Positions 21,002 through 29,742 of a stretch of DNA of 64,000 nucleotides are shown here, in pieces. The position numbers were made by a program, and so were the translations under genes. A model generated the notes under the pieces. It ran no database searches, was not told where the DNA came from, and worked only from the letters and a program-made list of their open reading frames with translations. Origin of the DNA: an uncultured Paracoccaceae bacterium (GTDB lineage Bacteria > Pseudomonadota > Alphaproteobacteria > Rhodobacterales > Rhodobacteraceae); the NCBI GenBank assembly GCA_947492585.1, contig CANLND010000007.1, positions 106,846-170,845 of the forward strand, in the 5' to 3' direction. Numbering within the stretch: position 1 is the stretch's first letter; every line of letters begins with the position of its first letter.

Positions 21002-22786
21002 TCAGTTTGAAGTCAGGGTTATAGCAGTCACCTTGGCAGGATCAACTTGTGGTCGCAGTCCCAGCAACGGCGCCAGACGACGCACCATTTCTGCCGCCAC
21101 CGGAACCGCGGTCCAGCCCGCCGTACGGCGGTTTTCGCCGTGAGAGTAGACCTCGGGTTCATCCAGGGTGACAATCAATGTGTATTTGGGATCATGGGCC
21201 GGGAAGATCGACGCAAAGGTGGCGATCACCTTATCGTCGTAATAGCCGCCCTGCGGGCGCGGCTTGTCGGCGGTGCCGGTCTTACCGCCCACCTGATAGC
21301 CCTTAACTTCTGCAAAGGAGGCCGTGCCTTCGGTCACTACGCTGCGCAACATGCTGCGCGCTGAGGCGGCAGCATTTTCAGACATCACACGCGCGCCATA
21401 TTGGGCGCCGTCCTGCTTCAACACTGTCGGGCGAACATAATGCCCTCCATTGGCAATCGCCGCATAGCCTGCCGCCAGATGCATCGGGGTCGTCGACAAC
21501 CCGTGGCCATATGAAATGGTCATCGCCGAGAGTTCAGACCAGTTGGGTGGCAACAACGGCTTACCGCCCTTGGCTTCGACAATTTCAAAGGGCGTTGCCT
21601 TGAGCATGCCCATTTTGTCCAAAAAGTCCTGCTGACGTTCGACGCCTATCTGCTGCGCCAAACGCGCGGTGCCGATGTTGGAGGACTTTACGATAATTTT
21701 CCGAACTGACATTTCGTTGCCATAGTTGCGAAAATCGCGAATAGCAAAACGCCCCCAGCGCAGAGGCCCACGGGTGTCTACCACGGTGTCTGTATTCACC
21801 AACCCCAGATCAATCGCCTGCGCGGCCGTGAAAATTTTGAAGGTCGAGCCAAGCTCATACACGCCCTGTACCGCGCGATTGAACAGCGGGCTGACCGACG
21901 GGTCAAAGCCGCTGGTGGGCGGCGTGGGTCGATCGTTGGGGTCAAAGTCCGGCAGTGACACAACCGAGATCACCTCACCGGTGTGTACGTCCATCAAAAT
22001 GGAGGTGGCACCTTTGGCGCCCATTAGCTGCATGCCACCGTTCAACACCTGTTCGGCAGCGGCCTGCACAGTCAGATCCAATGACAATTGCAAAGGCGCA
22101 TTGCCATTGGCGGGGTCGCGCAGATAGTCATCAAATTGCTTTTCAATCCCCGCGACACCAATCACCTCAGCGGCGCTGACGCCCTCTTTGCCAAAGCCCG
22201 CACCGCCCAGCACGTGGGAGGCAACACTACCATTGGGGTACAGTCGCATTTCACGCGGGCCAAACAACAGGCCCGGGTCGCCGATATCGTGCACGGCTTG
22301 CTTTTGTTCAGGGCTAATTTTCTTCTTGATCCACAGGAATTTACGCTTTCCGGAGAAGTCTTCCAACAACTCATCCCGGTCTAGATCAGGAAAGATTTTA
22401 ACCAGTTCAGTTGCCGCAATCGCTGGGTCGATCATCTGCGGAGGTTGGGCATACAGCGAATGGGTTTCAAAGTTGGTTGCCAGAATGCGACCTTCGCGAT
22501 CTACGATGTCAGCCCGCTGCATCGCAATCGCGCCCCCCAGCGCGTTTGCCTTGGGTTCATAAGGTTCAGACGTCGCCATAACGCCCATGCGGGCGGTAAT
22601 CGCCCCAAACGCACAGACAAAGAAAACACCCAAAACCAGCAAACGGCCTTCGGCCTGCTGGCGGGATTTGGCGGCAATCTCAGCATGGCGCTGTGCCAGA
22701 TTTTCCTTTTCGATCACATCCGGGTTTTGCCCTCTGGCGCGTGCAGCCAAAATGCGCGCCAACGGACGCAATGGAATTCGGATCAT
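21002..22786 (-). CDS. ftsI: Septal transpeptidase FtsI (PBP3 class)
   Basis: Class B penicillin-binding protein that crosslinks septal peptidoglycan, working with FtsW. 594 residues: a cytoplasmic tail, one membrane helix (LLVLGVFFVCAFGAI, about residues 49-63), a pedestal domain, and the transpeptidase domain. The three active-site motifs are visible: STFK in YELGSTFKIFTAAQAI, SSN in IVKSSNIGTARLA, and KTG in YQVGGKTGTADKPRP. The start overlaps the ftsL stop by four bases. Confidence 0.96.
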   Translation of the reverse strand: MIRIPLRPLARILAARARGQNPDVIEKENLAQRHAEIAAKSRQQAEGRLLVLGVFFVCAFGAITARMGVMATSEPYEPKANALGGAIAMQRADIVDREGRILATNFETHSLYAQPPQMIDPAIAATELVKIFPDLDRDELLEDFSGKRKFLWIKKKISPEQKQAVHDIGDPGLLFGPREMRLYPNGSVASHVLGGAGFGKEGVSAAEVIGVAGIEKQFDDYLRDPANGNAPLQLSLDLTVQAAAEQVLNGGMQLMGAKGATSILMDVHTGEVISVVSLPDFDPNDRPTPPTSGFDPSVSPLFNRAVQGVYELGSTFKIFTAAQAIDLGLVNTDTVVDTRGPLRWGRFAIRDFRNYGNEMSVRKIIVKSSNIGTARLAQQIGVERQQDFLDKMGMLKATPFEIVEAKGGKPLLPPNWSELSAMTISYGHGLSTTPMHLAAGYAAIANGGHYVRPTVLKQDGAQYGARVMSENAAASARSMLRSVVTEGTASFAEVKGYQVGGKTGTADKPRPQGGYYDDKVIATFASIFPAHDPKYTLIVTLDEPEVYSHGENRRTAGWTAVPVAAEMVRRLAPLLGLRPQVDPAKVTAITLTSN

Positions 22787-23130
22787 GGTTGCCTCCCGGC
22801 ATTCATCGTCGACACTTCGACGCCGTTTTCAAAAGTGATATCGGGCTGCGGATAGGTCACCTCATCGACCCGACCAAACTGGTTTGGTCGCAGAGGCAGC
22901 AGGCCCAAACGATCGTAGTTCAGCTCTGCCAGCTCGCGCAGGCGATCAGGGCGGTTCAGATAGGCCCACTCCGCCTTGAGCACACTCAATCGGGCACGCG
23001 CGTCACCAATATCGCGTTGCAGCTTGCGGGTCTCTTTCAACACCTGCTGCGTGGCGTAGTTTTCCTGATAGGCCCAAAAAGCCAACCCAAACACGGCCAG
23101 CGCTGTTGTGATATACAATAGCGTTCTCAT
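22783..23130 (-). CDS. ftsL: Cell division protein FtsL
   Basis: Small bitopic divisome protein that forms a complex with FtsQ and FtsB. 115 residues: an N-terminal membrane helix ([20 protein letters not shown]), then a periplasmic coiled coil with heptad-like Leu positions ([20 protein letters not shown]). FtsL varies in sequence, so the call rests on topology, size and its fixed place between rsmH and ftsI. It overlaps both neighbours by four bases. Confidence 0.9.
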   Translation of the reverse strand: MRTLLYITTALAVFGLAFWAYQENYATQQVLKETRKLQRDIGDARARLSVLKAEWAYLNRPDRLRELAELNYDRLGLLPLRPNQFGRVDEVTYPQPDITFENGVEVSTMNAGRQP

Positions 23131-24113
23131 CCGCGCTGACCTTTCAGCTGCGGCATACCAAGCTCTTTTGGCGTGATCGGCCCCGGTTCTGCGGTGGTGC
23201 GACGGCCCACCCGTAAGCGCGCTGAACGCGAGCGTGGGTTTTCTTCCAGCTCTTGATCATCAGGTCCCACCGATTTGCGGGTCACGATTTCAAACTGCGA
23301 TGGCACTTCTTCGAGTTCGGGCGCATAGCGGTTGGCACGGCCGGTTTTGCCAGCGCGATGCTGGAAAAAGCGTTTGACCATGCGGTCTTCGATCGAATGG
23401 AAGGTCACAACAGCCAGCAGTCCTCCGGGTTTTAGCGCGCGCTCCGCCGCCAAAAGGCCTTCGAACAGTTCGTCATATTCAGCATTCACCGCAATGCGCA
23501 GCCCCTGAAAACTGCGGGTCGCCGGATGTGATTGGCCGGGCTTGGAGCGCGGCAGGCAGCTCTCAATGATTTTGGCCAGCCGCAAGGTCGTGGTGATCGG
23601 CTCTGCCTCTCGCTCACGCACGATGGCGCGGGCAATGCGACGACTCGCGCGCTCTTCGCCAAAGGTATAAAGGATATCCGCCAGCTGCACCTCATCCAGT
23701 TCGGCCACCAAATCAGCGGCCGAGGGACCCGTTTGCGACATCCGCATGTCCAAAGGACCATCGCGCATGAACGAAAATCCGCGCTCAGCGAGGTCCAGCT
23801 GCATAGACGAGACGCCAAGGTCCAGCACTACGCCGTCCAGATCGCTGGCATACTCGTCCATTTTGGAAAACACACCGGCCTGCAACACCAAACGGTCGCC
23901 GTACTCCGCAGCCCAAGGTTTCGCCAGATCAAAGGCCAAGGGATCACGATCCACTCCGACGACCTGATCCGCGCCTGCATCCAATAAACCACGGGTGTAC
24001 CCCCCAGCACCAAAGGTGCCATCCAGCCAGCGACCAGACACAGGGGCAACAGCCTTTAACAAAGGCCGAAGAAGGACGGGGATGTGAGGCGCTTCTGCAC
24101 CATCTTTGGTCAT
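23127..24113 (-). CDS. rsmH: 16S rRNA m4C1402 methyltransferase RsmH
   Basis: SAM-dependent enzyme that N4-methylates C1402 of 16S rRNA. 328 residues. [20 protein letters not shown] at the N-terminus, SAM site [58 protein letters not shown], and the C-terminal [20 protein letters not shown]. It is the second gene of the cluster, three bases after mraZ. Confidence 0.97.
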   Translation of the reverse strand: MTKDGAEAPHIPVLLRPLLKAVAPVSGRWLDGTFGAGGYTRGLLDAGADQVVGVDRDPLAFDLAKPWAAEYGDRLVLQAGVFSKMDEYASDLDGVVLDLGVSSMQLDLAERGFSFMRDGPLDMRMSQTGPSAADLVAELDEVQLADILYTFGEERASRRIARAIVREREAEPITTTLRLAKIIESCLPRSKPGQSHPATRSFQGLRIAVNAEYDELFEGLLAAERALKPGGLLAVVTFHSIEDRMVKRFFQHRAGKTGRANRYAPELEEVPSQFEIVTRKSVGPDDQELEENPRSRSARLRVGRRTTAEPGPITPKELGMPQLKGQRG

Positions 24114-24116
24114 CGT

Positions 24117-24620
24117 TTAGATGCCTCCGACACCATCAAGAAATTCCATCGGATCAAAGTCTTCGGGCAGCTCTTCCATCCACTTATCGGACTGAGCAAG
24201 TTCTTCTGCCTCATATGTTTCGGGCTTCCAGATCTGAAATGTGTCCCCGGCCGCGATAAAAAACGCTTCTTTTTCCAGCTCAATCTTGTTGCGCAATTTT
24301 GCGGGCAAGACCAGGCGACCGGTTTCATCAACTGTGGTTGGGAACGATTGCCCGTGGAACATCCGCTGCAACATCTTACGCTGCATGGATCCACGCGGCA
24401 ACGCGTCGATTTTCTCATCAACCTCGTTGATGGCGTCAATGGTATAACATTCTAAATATTTACGGCGCTGATCTCCGTAGACAATCACCAATTCAGGATT
24501 GCCGCCAAGATCACATGAGGGATCCGAGGATTCCAGCACACGACGAAAGGAGGCCGGTATAGAAACCCGCCCCTTGGTGTCCACCTTATGGTGGCTTTCG
24601 CCTCTGAACCTGCGACCCAA
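24117..24620 (-). CDS. mraZ: Transcriptional regulator MraZ
   Basis: AbrB-like DNA-binding protein that represses the dcw cluster by binding TGGG-type direct repeats. Two MraZ domains are visible: HKVDTKGRVSIPASFRRVLE and the second TTVDETGRLVLPAKLRNKIE. I chose the TTG at 24620 (MGRRFRGESHHKVDTK). AGAGGGAG lies seven bases upstream, and family members begin with GRRFRG. The upstream in-frame ATG at 24695 lies inside a strong terminator hairpin, so it is unlikely to be used. 167 residues. Confidence 0.93.
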   Translation of the reverse strand: MGRRFRGESHHKVDTKGRVSIPASFRRVLESSDPSCDLGGNPELVIVYGDQRRKYLECYTIDAINEVDEKIDALPRGSMQRKMLQRMFHGQSFPTTVDETGRLVLPAKLRNKIELEKEAFFIAAGDTFQIWKPETYEAEELAQSDKWMEELPEDFDPMEFLDGVGGI

Positions 24621-24664
24621 AAGACCGCTCCCTCTTCGCGTCCCTCGCGATTTTCGCCCCCCGA

Positions 24665-24708
24665 AAGTAAAAGGGGCGAGTTGATCTGCTGCCACTGATC
24701 AACTCGCC
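24665..24708 (-). terminator. Terminator inside the mraZ leader
   Basis: On the minus strand GGCGAGTTGATC, a 10-base loop and GATCAACTCGCC make a perfect 12-bp stem, followed by CCTTTTACTTT. It lies about 45 bases before the mraZ TTG start, so transcripts entering the dcw cluster must read through it or start after it. It is a likely attenuation point. Confidence 0.8.
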
Positions 24709-24880
24709 TCCGTATCCCGCTGAGCGGGTGTCCGACTGCGCGCGCCATCTGGGGGGATGTCTGCTCGCTCGCGCGCCGGATCTCATTTTCCGATGAAAGC
24801 GAAGGCCTGTATGAAACCTGCTTCTTTGTAGTTTGGTTGGGGTCGTTTGTTGCCCCAGCTCTCCGTCTCATCCGATGTAC
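24675..24880 (-). ncRNA. Probable UpsM-like leader small RNA upstream of mraZ
   Basis: The region just upstream of mraZ ends in a strong intrinsic terminator at 24708-24665 but has no gene of its own. Inside it are further stems: GGGG/CCCC at 24839-24856 and CCCGC-TGA-GCGGG at 24716-24728. Rhodobacter sphaeroides makes an abundant small RNA of about 200 nt, UpsM, from the mraZ 5' leader by early termination; the position and size here match. The 5' end is uncertain: TGTTGC (24914-24909) with TAGTAT (24891-24886) is one candidate promoter. I cannot confirm homology by sequence from memory. Confidence 0.55.
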
Positions 24881-24881
24881 A

Positions 24882-24896
24882 AGGGATACTATGGGA
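24882..24896 (+). promoter_or_regulatory. AGGGA/TGGGA pair in the mraZ leader, reverse orientation
   Basis: AGGGATACTATGGGA on the plus strand resembles the minus-strand pair at 25062-25076 (GGGAAACTATGGGA) but points the other way. It overlaps the candidate leader RNA promoter. It may be a binding site or a chance match. Confidence 0.3.
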
Positions 24897-25061
24897 ATTA
24901 ATGGGCTTGCAACAGTTTTCTTGAGATGCAGAGGCAAGTTTTACGATAGCGACTCTCCGATTCTCTTAACCTTTAGGGTATAATCGCCCCAATTTCGCCA
25001 GTATGGTGAGAAAACGCAGGCCACACACTATATCTAGAGCGAAATTGCGAATCGAAAAAAC

Positions 25062-25076
25062 TCCCATAGTTTCCCA
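25062..25076 (-). promoter_or_regulatory. Two TGGGA boxes, MraZ-like
   Basis: Two TGGGA boxes on the minus strand at 25076-25072 and 25066-25062, spaced exactly ten bases apart, as in known MraZ operators. They belong with the four-box cluster further upstream. Confidence 0.45.
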
Positions 25077-25194
25077 CGATTCTTTCTCAAAATCGCATTT
25101 ACGATCAAATGTTCTCAAAAAGTTCTCAAAACGCCCTTCTTTCGCGCCTCGGCGAAGCGCCCAAAGTGATTCGCACGGGCCATCGCCACCCTTT

Positions 25195-25228
25195 TCCCAA
25201 GAATTCCCAGACTTCCCATGATTTCCCA
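25195..25228 (-). promoter_or_regulatory. Four tandem TGGGA boxes, candidate MraZ operator
   Basis: On the minus strand TGGGA occurs four times in a row, at 25228, 25218, 25209 and 25199 (first bases), with periods of 10, 9 and 10. MraZ of E. coli binds TGGGN repeats with five-base spacers, i.e. the same period and orientation relative to transcription. The cluster lies 22 bases after the mrp terminator and about 575 bases before the mraZ start, which is unusually far. Confidence 0.6.
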
Positions 25229-25249
25229 CAGATCCGAACGATACGGCGC

Positions 25250-25274
25250 AAAACGGCCCGCCAATGGCGGGCCG
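25250..25274 (-). terminator. Intrinsic terminator of mrp
   Basis: On the minus strand CGGCCCGCC, an ATTG loop and GGCGGGCCG form a 9-bp stem followed by TTTT. It lies about 50 bases after the mrp stop and separates mrp from the dcw leader. Confidence 0.8.
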
Positions 25275-25326
25275 AACACATAATATTTCACACTGCCACT
25301 ACATGTGTAGACGCAAAACGCGATCT

Positions 25327-26397
25327 TTAGGCCATGCCGCCCTGGATCAAGCCCTCAGCAATCCGCCCATAGGCTGCTGCCATTGCGCCGTCACCCGCGG
25401 CAATGGGCGTGCCATTGTCCCCCGCAAGACGTGTTTCCAAATCAATCGGCAAGGCCCCCAGCAAAGGCACGCCAATTTTATCAGCCTCAGCCGCAACGCC
25501 TCCATTGCCAAAGATGTGATGTTCACCGCCACAGTCAGGGCAAGTAAAGAATGACATGTTTTCGATCAGACCCAGAACCGGGGTTTTCAGCGTCTTAAAC
25601 ATATCTAGCGCTTTACGCGCATCCAGCAGCGCCACGTCCTGCGGCGTGCTGACAACAATCGCGCCGCTGAGTTCGGATTTGGTGCACAGGGTCAGCTGCA
25701 CATCGCCAGTGCCCGGTGGCAGGTCGACCAGCAGTACGTCCAGTTCTCCCCAATTCACCTGCCCCAACATCTGCTGCAATGCCCCCATCAACATTGGACC
25801 GCGCCAGACAACCGCTTTGTCTTCTTCAAGCATAAAGCCAATCGACATCAAGGTGACGCCATGCGCGTGCAGCGGCTCGATGATCTTCCCGTCCGGGCTG
25901 GCGGGACGGCCCTTGGCTCCCATCATGCGCGGCTGGCTGGGACCATATATATCAGCGTCCAGCAAACCCACCTTGCGACCTTGCTTTGCCAAAGCAACCG
26001 CCAAATTTGAACTGACGGTGGATTTTCCAACGCCACCTTTGCCTGACCCAATCGCCAGAATGCGCTTGACGCCACTTGGCTTCATTGGCGCGGCTTGGGG
26101 TTTGGGGTGACCGCCAACCTTGAGTTGCGGCGCAGGTTTTGACGGCGCTGCACTGTGCGCTGTCAAAGCGACGCTGACGCTGTGCACCTCGGGCAATTGC
26201 GCCACACGATCCTCGGCGGCTTTACGCAGCGGCTCCATCTGGCGCGCCACTTCGGCGCTCGGCGCTTCGATTACAAAGCTCACCCGCCCATCCTCAACGC
26301 GCAAGGCGCGGATCAAATCATTGGAAATCAGCGAGCCTTGCCCCGGAAACGGCAAATCGGCCAAAGCTGCGCGAATCTTATCGTGAATACTGTCCAC
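25327..26397 (-). CDS. Fe-S cluster carrier ATPase Mrp/ApbC
   Basis: P-loop NTPase of the Mrp/NBP35 family that binds and delivers Fe-S clusters. I chose the GTG at 26397 (reading [16 protein letters not shown]), with AGGAG six bases upstream; the frame extends to 26457 without conservation. An N-terminal MIP18-like domain is followed by the deviant Walker [54 protein letters not shown] and the CxxC of FFTCPDCGG that holds the cluster. 356 residues. The gene stands alone between two terminators or promoters. Confidence 0.94.
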   Translation of the reverse strand: MDSIHDKIRAALADLPFPGQGSLISNDLIRALRVEDGRVSFVIEAPSAEVARQMEPLRKAAEDRVAQLPEVHSVSVALTAHSAAPSKPAPQLKVGGHPKPQAAPMKPSGVKRILAIGSGKGGVGKSTVSSNLAVALAKQGRKVGLLDADIYGPSQPRMMGAKGRPASPDGKIIEPLHAHGVTLMSIGFMLEEDKAVVWRGPMLMGALQQMLGQVNWGELDVLLVDLPPGTGDVQLTLCTKSELSGAIVVSTPQDVALLDARKALDMFKTLKTPVLGLIENMSFFTCPDCGGEHHIFGNGGVAAEADKIGVPLLGALPIDLETRLAGDNGTPIAAGDGAMAAAYGRIAEGLIQGGMA

Positions 26398-26612
26398 ACT
26401 GTTCTCCTGCGTTTCGGAATATATATGGCGCAGCCGCGCAAGACCCAAGTCACACAATTTAATTTGTTTTCAATTTGTTTCCCCCTCACGCCGATGCAGT
26501 GCATAGAATTTACGCCACACCGCGCCGCCAGAGGCAAACTAGAGAAAATCACACAACACCCAAGCACCGGACCCATGCACCAGCCGCATAGCGGAGTTGC
26601 CAAAGTGCGGGA

Positions 26613-26640
26613 TTGTGCATGCGCAGCAATGGACTATTTT
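26613..26640 (+). promoter_or_regulatory. Candidate promoter of the DUF1127/CcsR-like unit
   Basis: TTGTGC (26613-26618), 16 bases, then TATTTT (26635-26640), about 42 bases before the DUF1127 ATG. In R. sphaeroides the equivalent unit is driven by RpoH-type sigma factors; I could not match such a promoter with confidence. Confidence 0.3.
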
Positions 26641-26681
26641 TAATCTCAACAGACGAACAACAAACATCCAAGGACACGGCA

Positions 26682-26897
26682 ATGGCCATCGCAGCACAAA
26701 TCACTTCCGTCGCAGCCCCACAGTTTAGCCTGAGCAAACTGACCGAAGGGTTCCGGGCACGTGTTGCAGCCTACCGCATGTACCGTCAGACCCGTAACGA
26801 ACTGCAAAGCCTGTCAGGTCGCGATCTCGCTGATCTGGGCCTGCACCGTTCGATGATCGAAGGCATCGCACGCGAGGCGGCCTACGGAAAAATTTGA
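26682..26897 (+). CDS. DUF1127 small protein (CcaF1-like)
   Basis: A 71-residue basic protein whose second half is the DUF1127 domain: RMYRQTRNELQSLSGRDLAD, then LGLHRSMIEGIAREAAYG. The ATG at 26682 has AAGGA eight bases upstream. DUF1127 proteins are often RNA-linked; in R. sphaeroides the protein CcaF1 is encoded just before the CcsR small RNAs, binds RNA and helps mature them. Here too four CCTCCTCCC hairpins follow at once, the first starting within ten bases of the stop codon, so this is probably the same kind of bicistronic protein/sRNA unit. Confidence 0.88.
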   Translation: MAIAAQITSVAAPQFSLSKLTEGFRARVAAYRMYRQTRNELQSLSGRDLADLGLHRSMIEGIAREAAYGKI

Positions 26898-26904
26898 GAC
26901 AGAG

Positions 26905-26932
26905 CAGGTCCTACCTCCTCCCTTGGGGCCTG
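26905..26932 (+). ncRNA. CcsR/cuckoo-type hairpin RNA 1
   Basis: CAGGTCC pairs with GGGCCTG (one G-T pair) and presents CCTCCTCCC (26914-26922) in the loop. The loop is complementary to Shine-Dalgarno sequences. First of four units after the DUF1127 gene. Confidence 0.7.
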
Positions 26933-26942
26933 ATCTTACGCG

Positions 26943-26970
26943 GCAGCATCCTCCTCCTCCCTGATGCTGT
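26943..26970 (+). ncRNA. CcsR/cuckoo-type hairpin RNA 2
   Basis: GCAGCATC pairs with GATGCTGT around CTCCTCCTCCCT. The anti-Shine-Dalgarno motif is extended here by one CCT unit (26950-26961). A plain hairpin GGCCCT/AGGGCC with a loop lacking the motif follows at 26983-27001 and may be a decayed copy. Confidence 0.7.
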
Positions 26971-27008
26971 CGCACCTAATACGGCCCTCCCCAACAGGGC
27001 CAGATATA

Positions 27009-27041
27009 CACCCGGGCATCCTCCTCCCTTAAGCTCAGGTG
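27009..27041 (+). ncRNA. CcsR/cuckoo-type hairpin RNA 3
   Basis: CACCCGGGC pairs with GCTCAGGTG (one mismatch, one G-T) and carries CCTCCTCCC at 27020-27028 in the loop. Confidence 0.65.
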
Positions 27042-27049
27042 TTAATAAG

Positions 27050-27091
27050 AACGGCGGCGCTCTCCTCCTCCCGAGCGCCGCCGTTTTTTTA
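27050..27091 (+). ncRNA. CcsR/cuckoo-type hairpin RNA 4 and terminator
   Basis: AACGGCGGCGCTC and GAGCGCCGCCGTT form a perfect 13-bp stem with CCTCCTCCC (27064-27072) in the loop, followed by a T-run. It is both the last small RNA hairpin and the intrinsic terminator of the whole DUF1127 unit. Confidence 0.8.
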
Positions 27092-27325
27092 TGCTTTGCC
27101 CCTGATCAACCACACGATACCCCGCTGACCGGCCGCACATGATACGCCGGATCACCGGCGAGCGTCCCGCAGTGCGCATACCTTGGTTAAGCTGCGCCCC
27201 GAGCAATTCCATATTGGATGGCACATGCCTGCGGGTGCTGGTGTCGCGCTGGCAACAGCCTTCGGGTGTCCCGACACCGCGAACAGGCCCCAACAATCAC
27301 GTCTAGCGCAGGAACCACAGCCCCA
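27092..27325. other. Gap between the CcsR-like unit and uvrD
   Basis: I see no gene here. Together with the uvrD terminator it separates two convergent units by about 300 bases. It contains only short stems such as GCCGG-ATCA-CCGGC near 27151-27164. Confidence 0.4.
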
Positions 27326-27367
27326 AACGTCAACGGCCGCGCAGATCTGTGCGCGGCCGTTGACGTT
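27326..27367 (-). terminator. Long perfect stem-loop after uvrD
   Basis: AACGTCAACGGCCGCGCA and its exact complement enclose a six-base loop: an 18-bp perfect stem. It lies 27 bases after the uvrD stop. The minus strand continues TTGGGGCTG, so the U-run is poor, but the position and strength suggest a transcript end. Confidence 0.6.
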
Positions 27368-27393
27368 CTCTTTCAGTGAACTGTGGTGTTGAT

Positions 27394-29742
27394 TTAAAAC
27401 GGGACGTCGTCACTGGTGGTGACAAAACGCGCGACCACCTTTTTCAGGCCCGCCTTTTCAAAATCCACCTCAAGCTTGTCGCCTTCGATAGCCGTGATCA
27501 CCCCATACCCGAATTTCTGGTGGAACACACGTTCACCCAAGGTGTGAACCGATACAGCCGTCAGATCGATCACCGTATTTTTGGTTTCTTTTGGCTGTGC
27601 GCTGCCGCGTTGCCCAGCGCGGGCCTGCATGCGTTTCCAGCCGGGCGAGTTATAGCCATCCGCCTGCGACACGCGGTCATCGATGGTAGAGCGCGTAGGC
27701 GTCGCCGCAGCGCCATAGCCACCGCCGTACAGACCCGGAGGCGTCAGGACTTCAACATGTTCTTCAGGCAACTCATCGATAAACCGCGACGGCAGCTGTG
27801 ATTGCCATTGGCCAAACACCCGACGATTGCCTGCAAATGAAATGGTGCAGATCTTTTCTGCGCGCGTGATGCCCACATAGGCAAGACGGCGCTCTTCTTC
27901 CAGACCTTTCAGGCCGGTTTCGTCCATCGACCGCTGCGAGGGGAACAACCCATCCTCCCACCCCGGCAAAAAGACGGCGGGAAATTCCAGACCTTTGGCG
28001 GCGTGCAGGGTCATGATCGAAACCTTTTGATCACTGTCCTGTTTGTCGTTGTCCATCACCAGACTGACGTGCTCCAGGAACCCTTGCAGGTTTTCGAAGT
28101 TCTCTAACGCTTTGACCAGTTCTTTGAGGTTTTCCAAACGGCCCGGCGAATCTGGGTTTTTGTCGTTCTGCCACATTGTCGTGTAGCCGCTTTCGTCCAG
28201 CAGCATTTCGGCCAGCTCCATATGAGAGACATCGTCATCTCCCACCAAGCGCCCCCAGCGTTGCAGGTTTTCGACCAGCACCCGCAACTGGCCACCGCCT
28301 TTGCCTTTGATAAAGCCGCCTTCGACCGCAAGGCGCGCCCCTTCGACCAACGGCACGCCGTGTTCGCGGGCGATAGATTGGATGGTTTGCTGCGCCTTGT
28401 CGCCAAGTCCACGTTTGGGGGTGTTCACGATGCGCTCAAACGCCAGATCGTCATCGGGGCTGATCACCATGCGGAAATAGGCCATGGCATCGCGAATTTC
28501 GAGCCGTTCATAAAACCGCGGACCGCCAATGACGCGATAAGGCAAGCCAATGGTCAGGAACCGATCCTCAAACGCACGCATTTGATGTGAGGCGCGAACC
28601 AAAATGGCCATATCGTTCAGACCAACCGGCGATTGCCCACGGGTGCCGCGCTGTAGGGCTTCGATCTCTTCCCCTGTCCAGCGGGCCTCTTCGTCGCCAT
28701 CCCAATGACCGATCAGTCGGACCTTTTCACCACCTTTGGCAGCGGTCCATAGCTCTTTTCCAAGACGATCAGAATTGCCGCGGATCACGCTCGATGCGGC
28801 CGCAAGGATATGTTCGGTCGAGCGATAGTTCTGTTCCAGCCGAACCACCATGGCCCCGGGGAAATCAGCCTCAAACCGCAGGATGTTGCCAACCTCCGCA
28901 CCGCGCCAGCCGTAGATCGACTGATCGTCGTCCCCGACACAGCAAATATTGTGGTGCCCGCCCGCCAACAGACGCAGCCACAGATATTGGGCCACGTTGG
29001 TATCTTGATATTCGTCCACCATGATAAAGCGGAACCTGCGCTGATATTGCTGCAGCACATCCGCATGGGTTTTGAAGATCGTGACCATATGCAGCAAAAG
29101 GTCGCCAAAATCGACGGCGTTCAACTCTTGGAGACGCTGTTGATATTGCGTATAAAATTCGATGCCGCGATGGTTGTAGGCCGCGGCCTCCCCCGCGGAC
29201 AGCCGGTCGGGCGTCAGGGCACGGTTTTTCCAATCATCGATCACCCCTGCCAGCATCCGCGCGGGCCAGCGTTTATCGTCGATGCCCTCAGCCTTAATCA
29301 ACTGTTTCAGCAGACGGATCTGATCGTCAGTGTCCAGAATGGTGAAATTGGATTTGAGCCCCACCAGCTCGGCATGGCGGCGCAACAGCTTCACACAGAC
29401 CGAGTGGAACGTGCCAAGCCACGGCATGCCCTCAATTGATTGCCCCAAGATCGTGCCAACGCGCTCTTTCATCTCACGCGCGGCTTTGTTGGTGAAGGTT
29501 ACAGCAAGAACCTCGTTCGGGCGTGCGCGGCCGGTGGTCAGCAAATGTGCAATCCGCGCGGTCAGCGCTTTGGTCTTACCGGTGCCGGCCCCTGCCAGCA
29601 TCAGGACCGGACCATCCAGACATTCCACCGCCTCCCGCTGGGCAGGGTTCAGCCCATCCAGGTACGGCATGGGGCGTGCGGCCATGGCACGGGAGGAAAG
29701 GGAAGCCCCTTCGAATGCGTCAAATTCATCTGTCATGCTCAT
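27394..29742 (-). CDS. uvrD: UvrD/PcrA-type DNA helicase
   Basis: Superfamily 1A 3'-5' helicase for nucleotide excision and mismatch repair. 782 residues. Motif I is MLAGAGTGKTKALTARIAHL near residue 48, motif Ia VTFTNKAAREMKERV, motif II MVDEYQDTNVAQYLWL, motif III CVGDDDQSIYGWRGAEV, motif IV VVRLEQNYRSTEHIL, motif V VSIMTLHAAKGLEFPAVFL and motif VI EERRLAYVGITRAEK. The C-terminus ends in a short Tudor-like segment (VFHQKFGYGVITAIEGDKLE), as in PcrA. It stands alone and is divergent from the next gene. Confidence 0.96.
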   Translation of the reverse strand: MSMTDEFDAFEGASLSSRAMAARPMPYLDGLNPAQREAVECLDGPVLMLAGAGTGKTKALTARIAHLLTTGRARPNEVLAVTFTNKAAREMKERVGTILGQSIEGMPWLGTFHSVCVKLLRRHAELVGLKSNFTILDTDDQIRLLKQLIKAEGIDDKRWPARMLAGVIDDWKNRALTPDRLSAGEAAAYNHRGIEFYTQYQQRLQELNAVDFGDLLLHMVTIFKTHADVLQQYQRRFRFIMVDEYQDTNVAQYLWLRLLAGGHHNICCVGDDDQSIYGWRGAEVGNILRFEADFPGAMVVRLEQNYRSTEHILAAASSVIRGNSDRLGKELWTAAKGGEKVRLIGHWDGDEEARWTGEEIEALQRGTRGQSPVGLNDMAILVRASHQMRAFEDRFLTIGLPYRVIGGPRFYERLEIRDAMAYFRMVISPDDDLAFERIVNTPKRGLGDKAQQTIQSIAREHGVPLVEGARLAVEGGFIKGKGGGQLRVLVENLQRWGRLVGDDDVSHMELAEMLLDESGYTTMWQNDKNPDSPGRLENLKELVKALENFENLQGFLEHVSLVMDNDKQDSDQKVSIMTLHAAKGLEFPAVFLPGWEDGLFPSQRSMDETGLKGLEEERRLAYVGITRAEKICTISFAGNRRVFGQWQSQLPSRFIDELPEEHVEVLTPPGLYGGGYGAAATPTRSTIDDRVSQADGYNSPGWKRMQARAGQRGSAQPKETKNTVIDLTAVSVHTLGERVFHQKFGYGVITAIEGDKLEVDFEKAGLKKVVARFVTTSDDVPF

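Noticed and set aside
24621..24695. ATG at 24695 as the mraZ start
   Set aside because: It lies inside the leader terminator hairpin, and family members start at GRRFRG. The TTG at 24620 has a well-placed AGAGGGAG.
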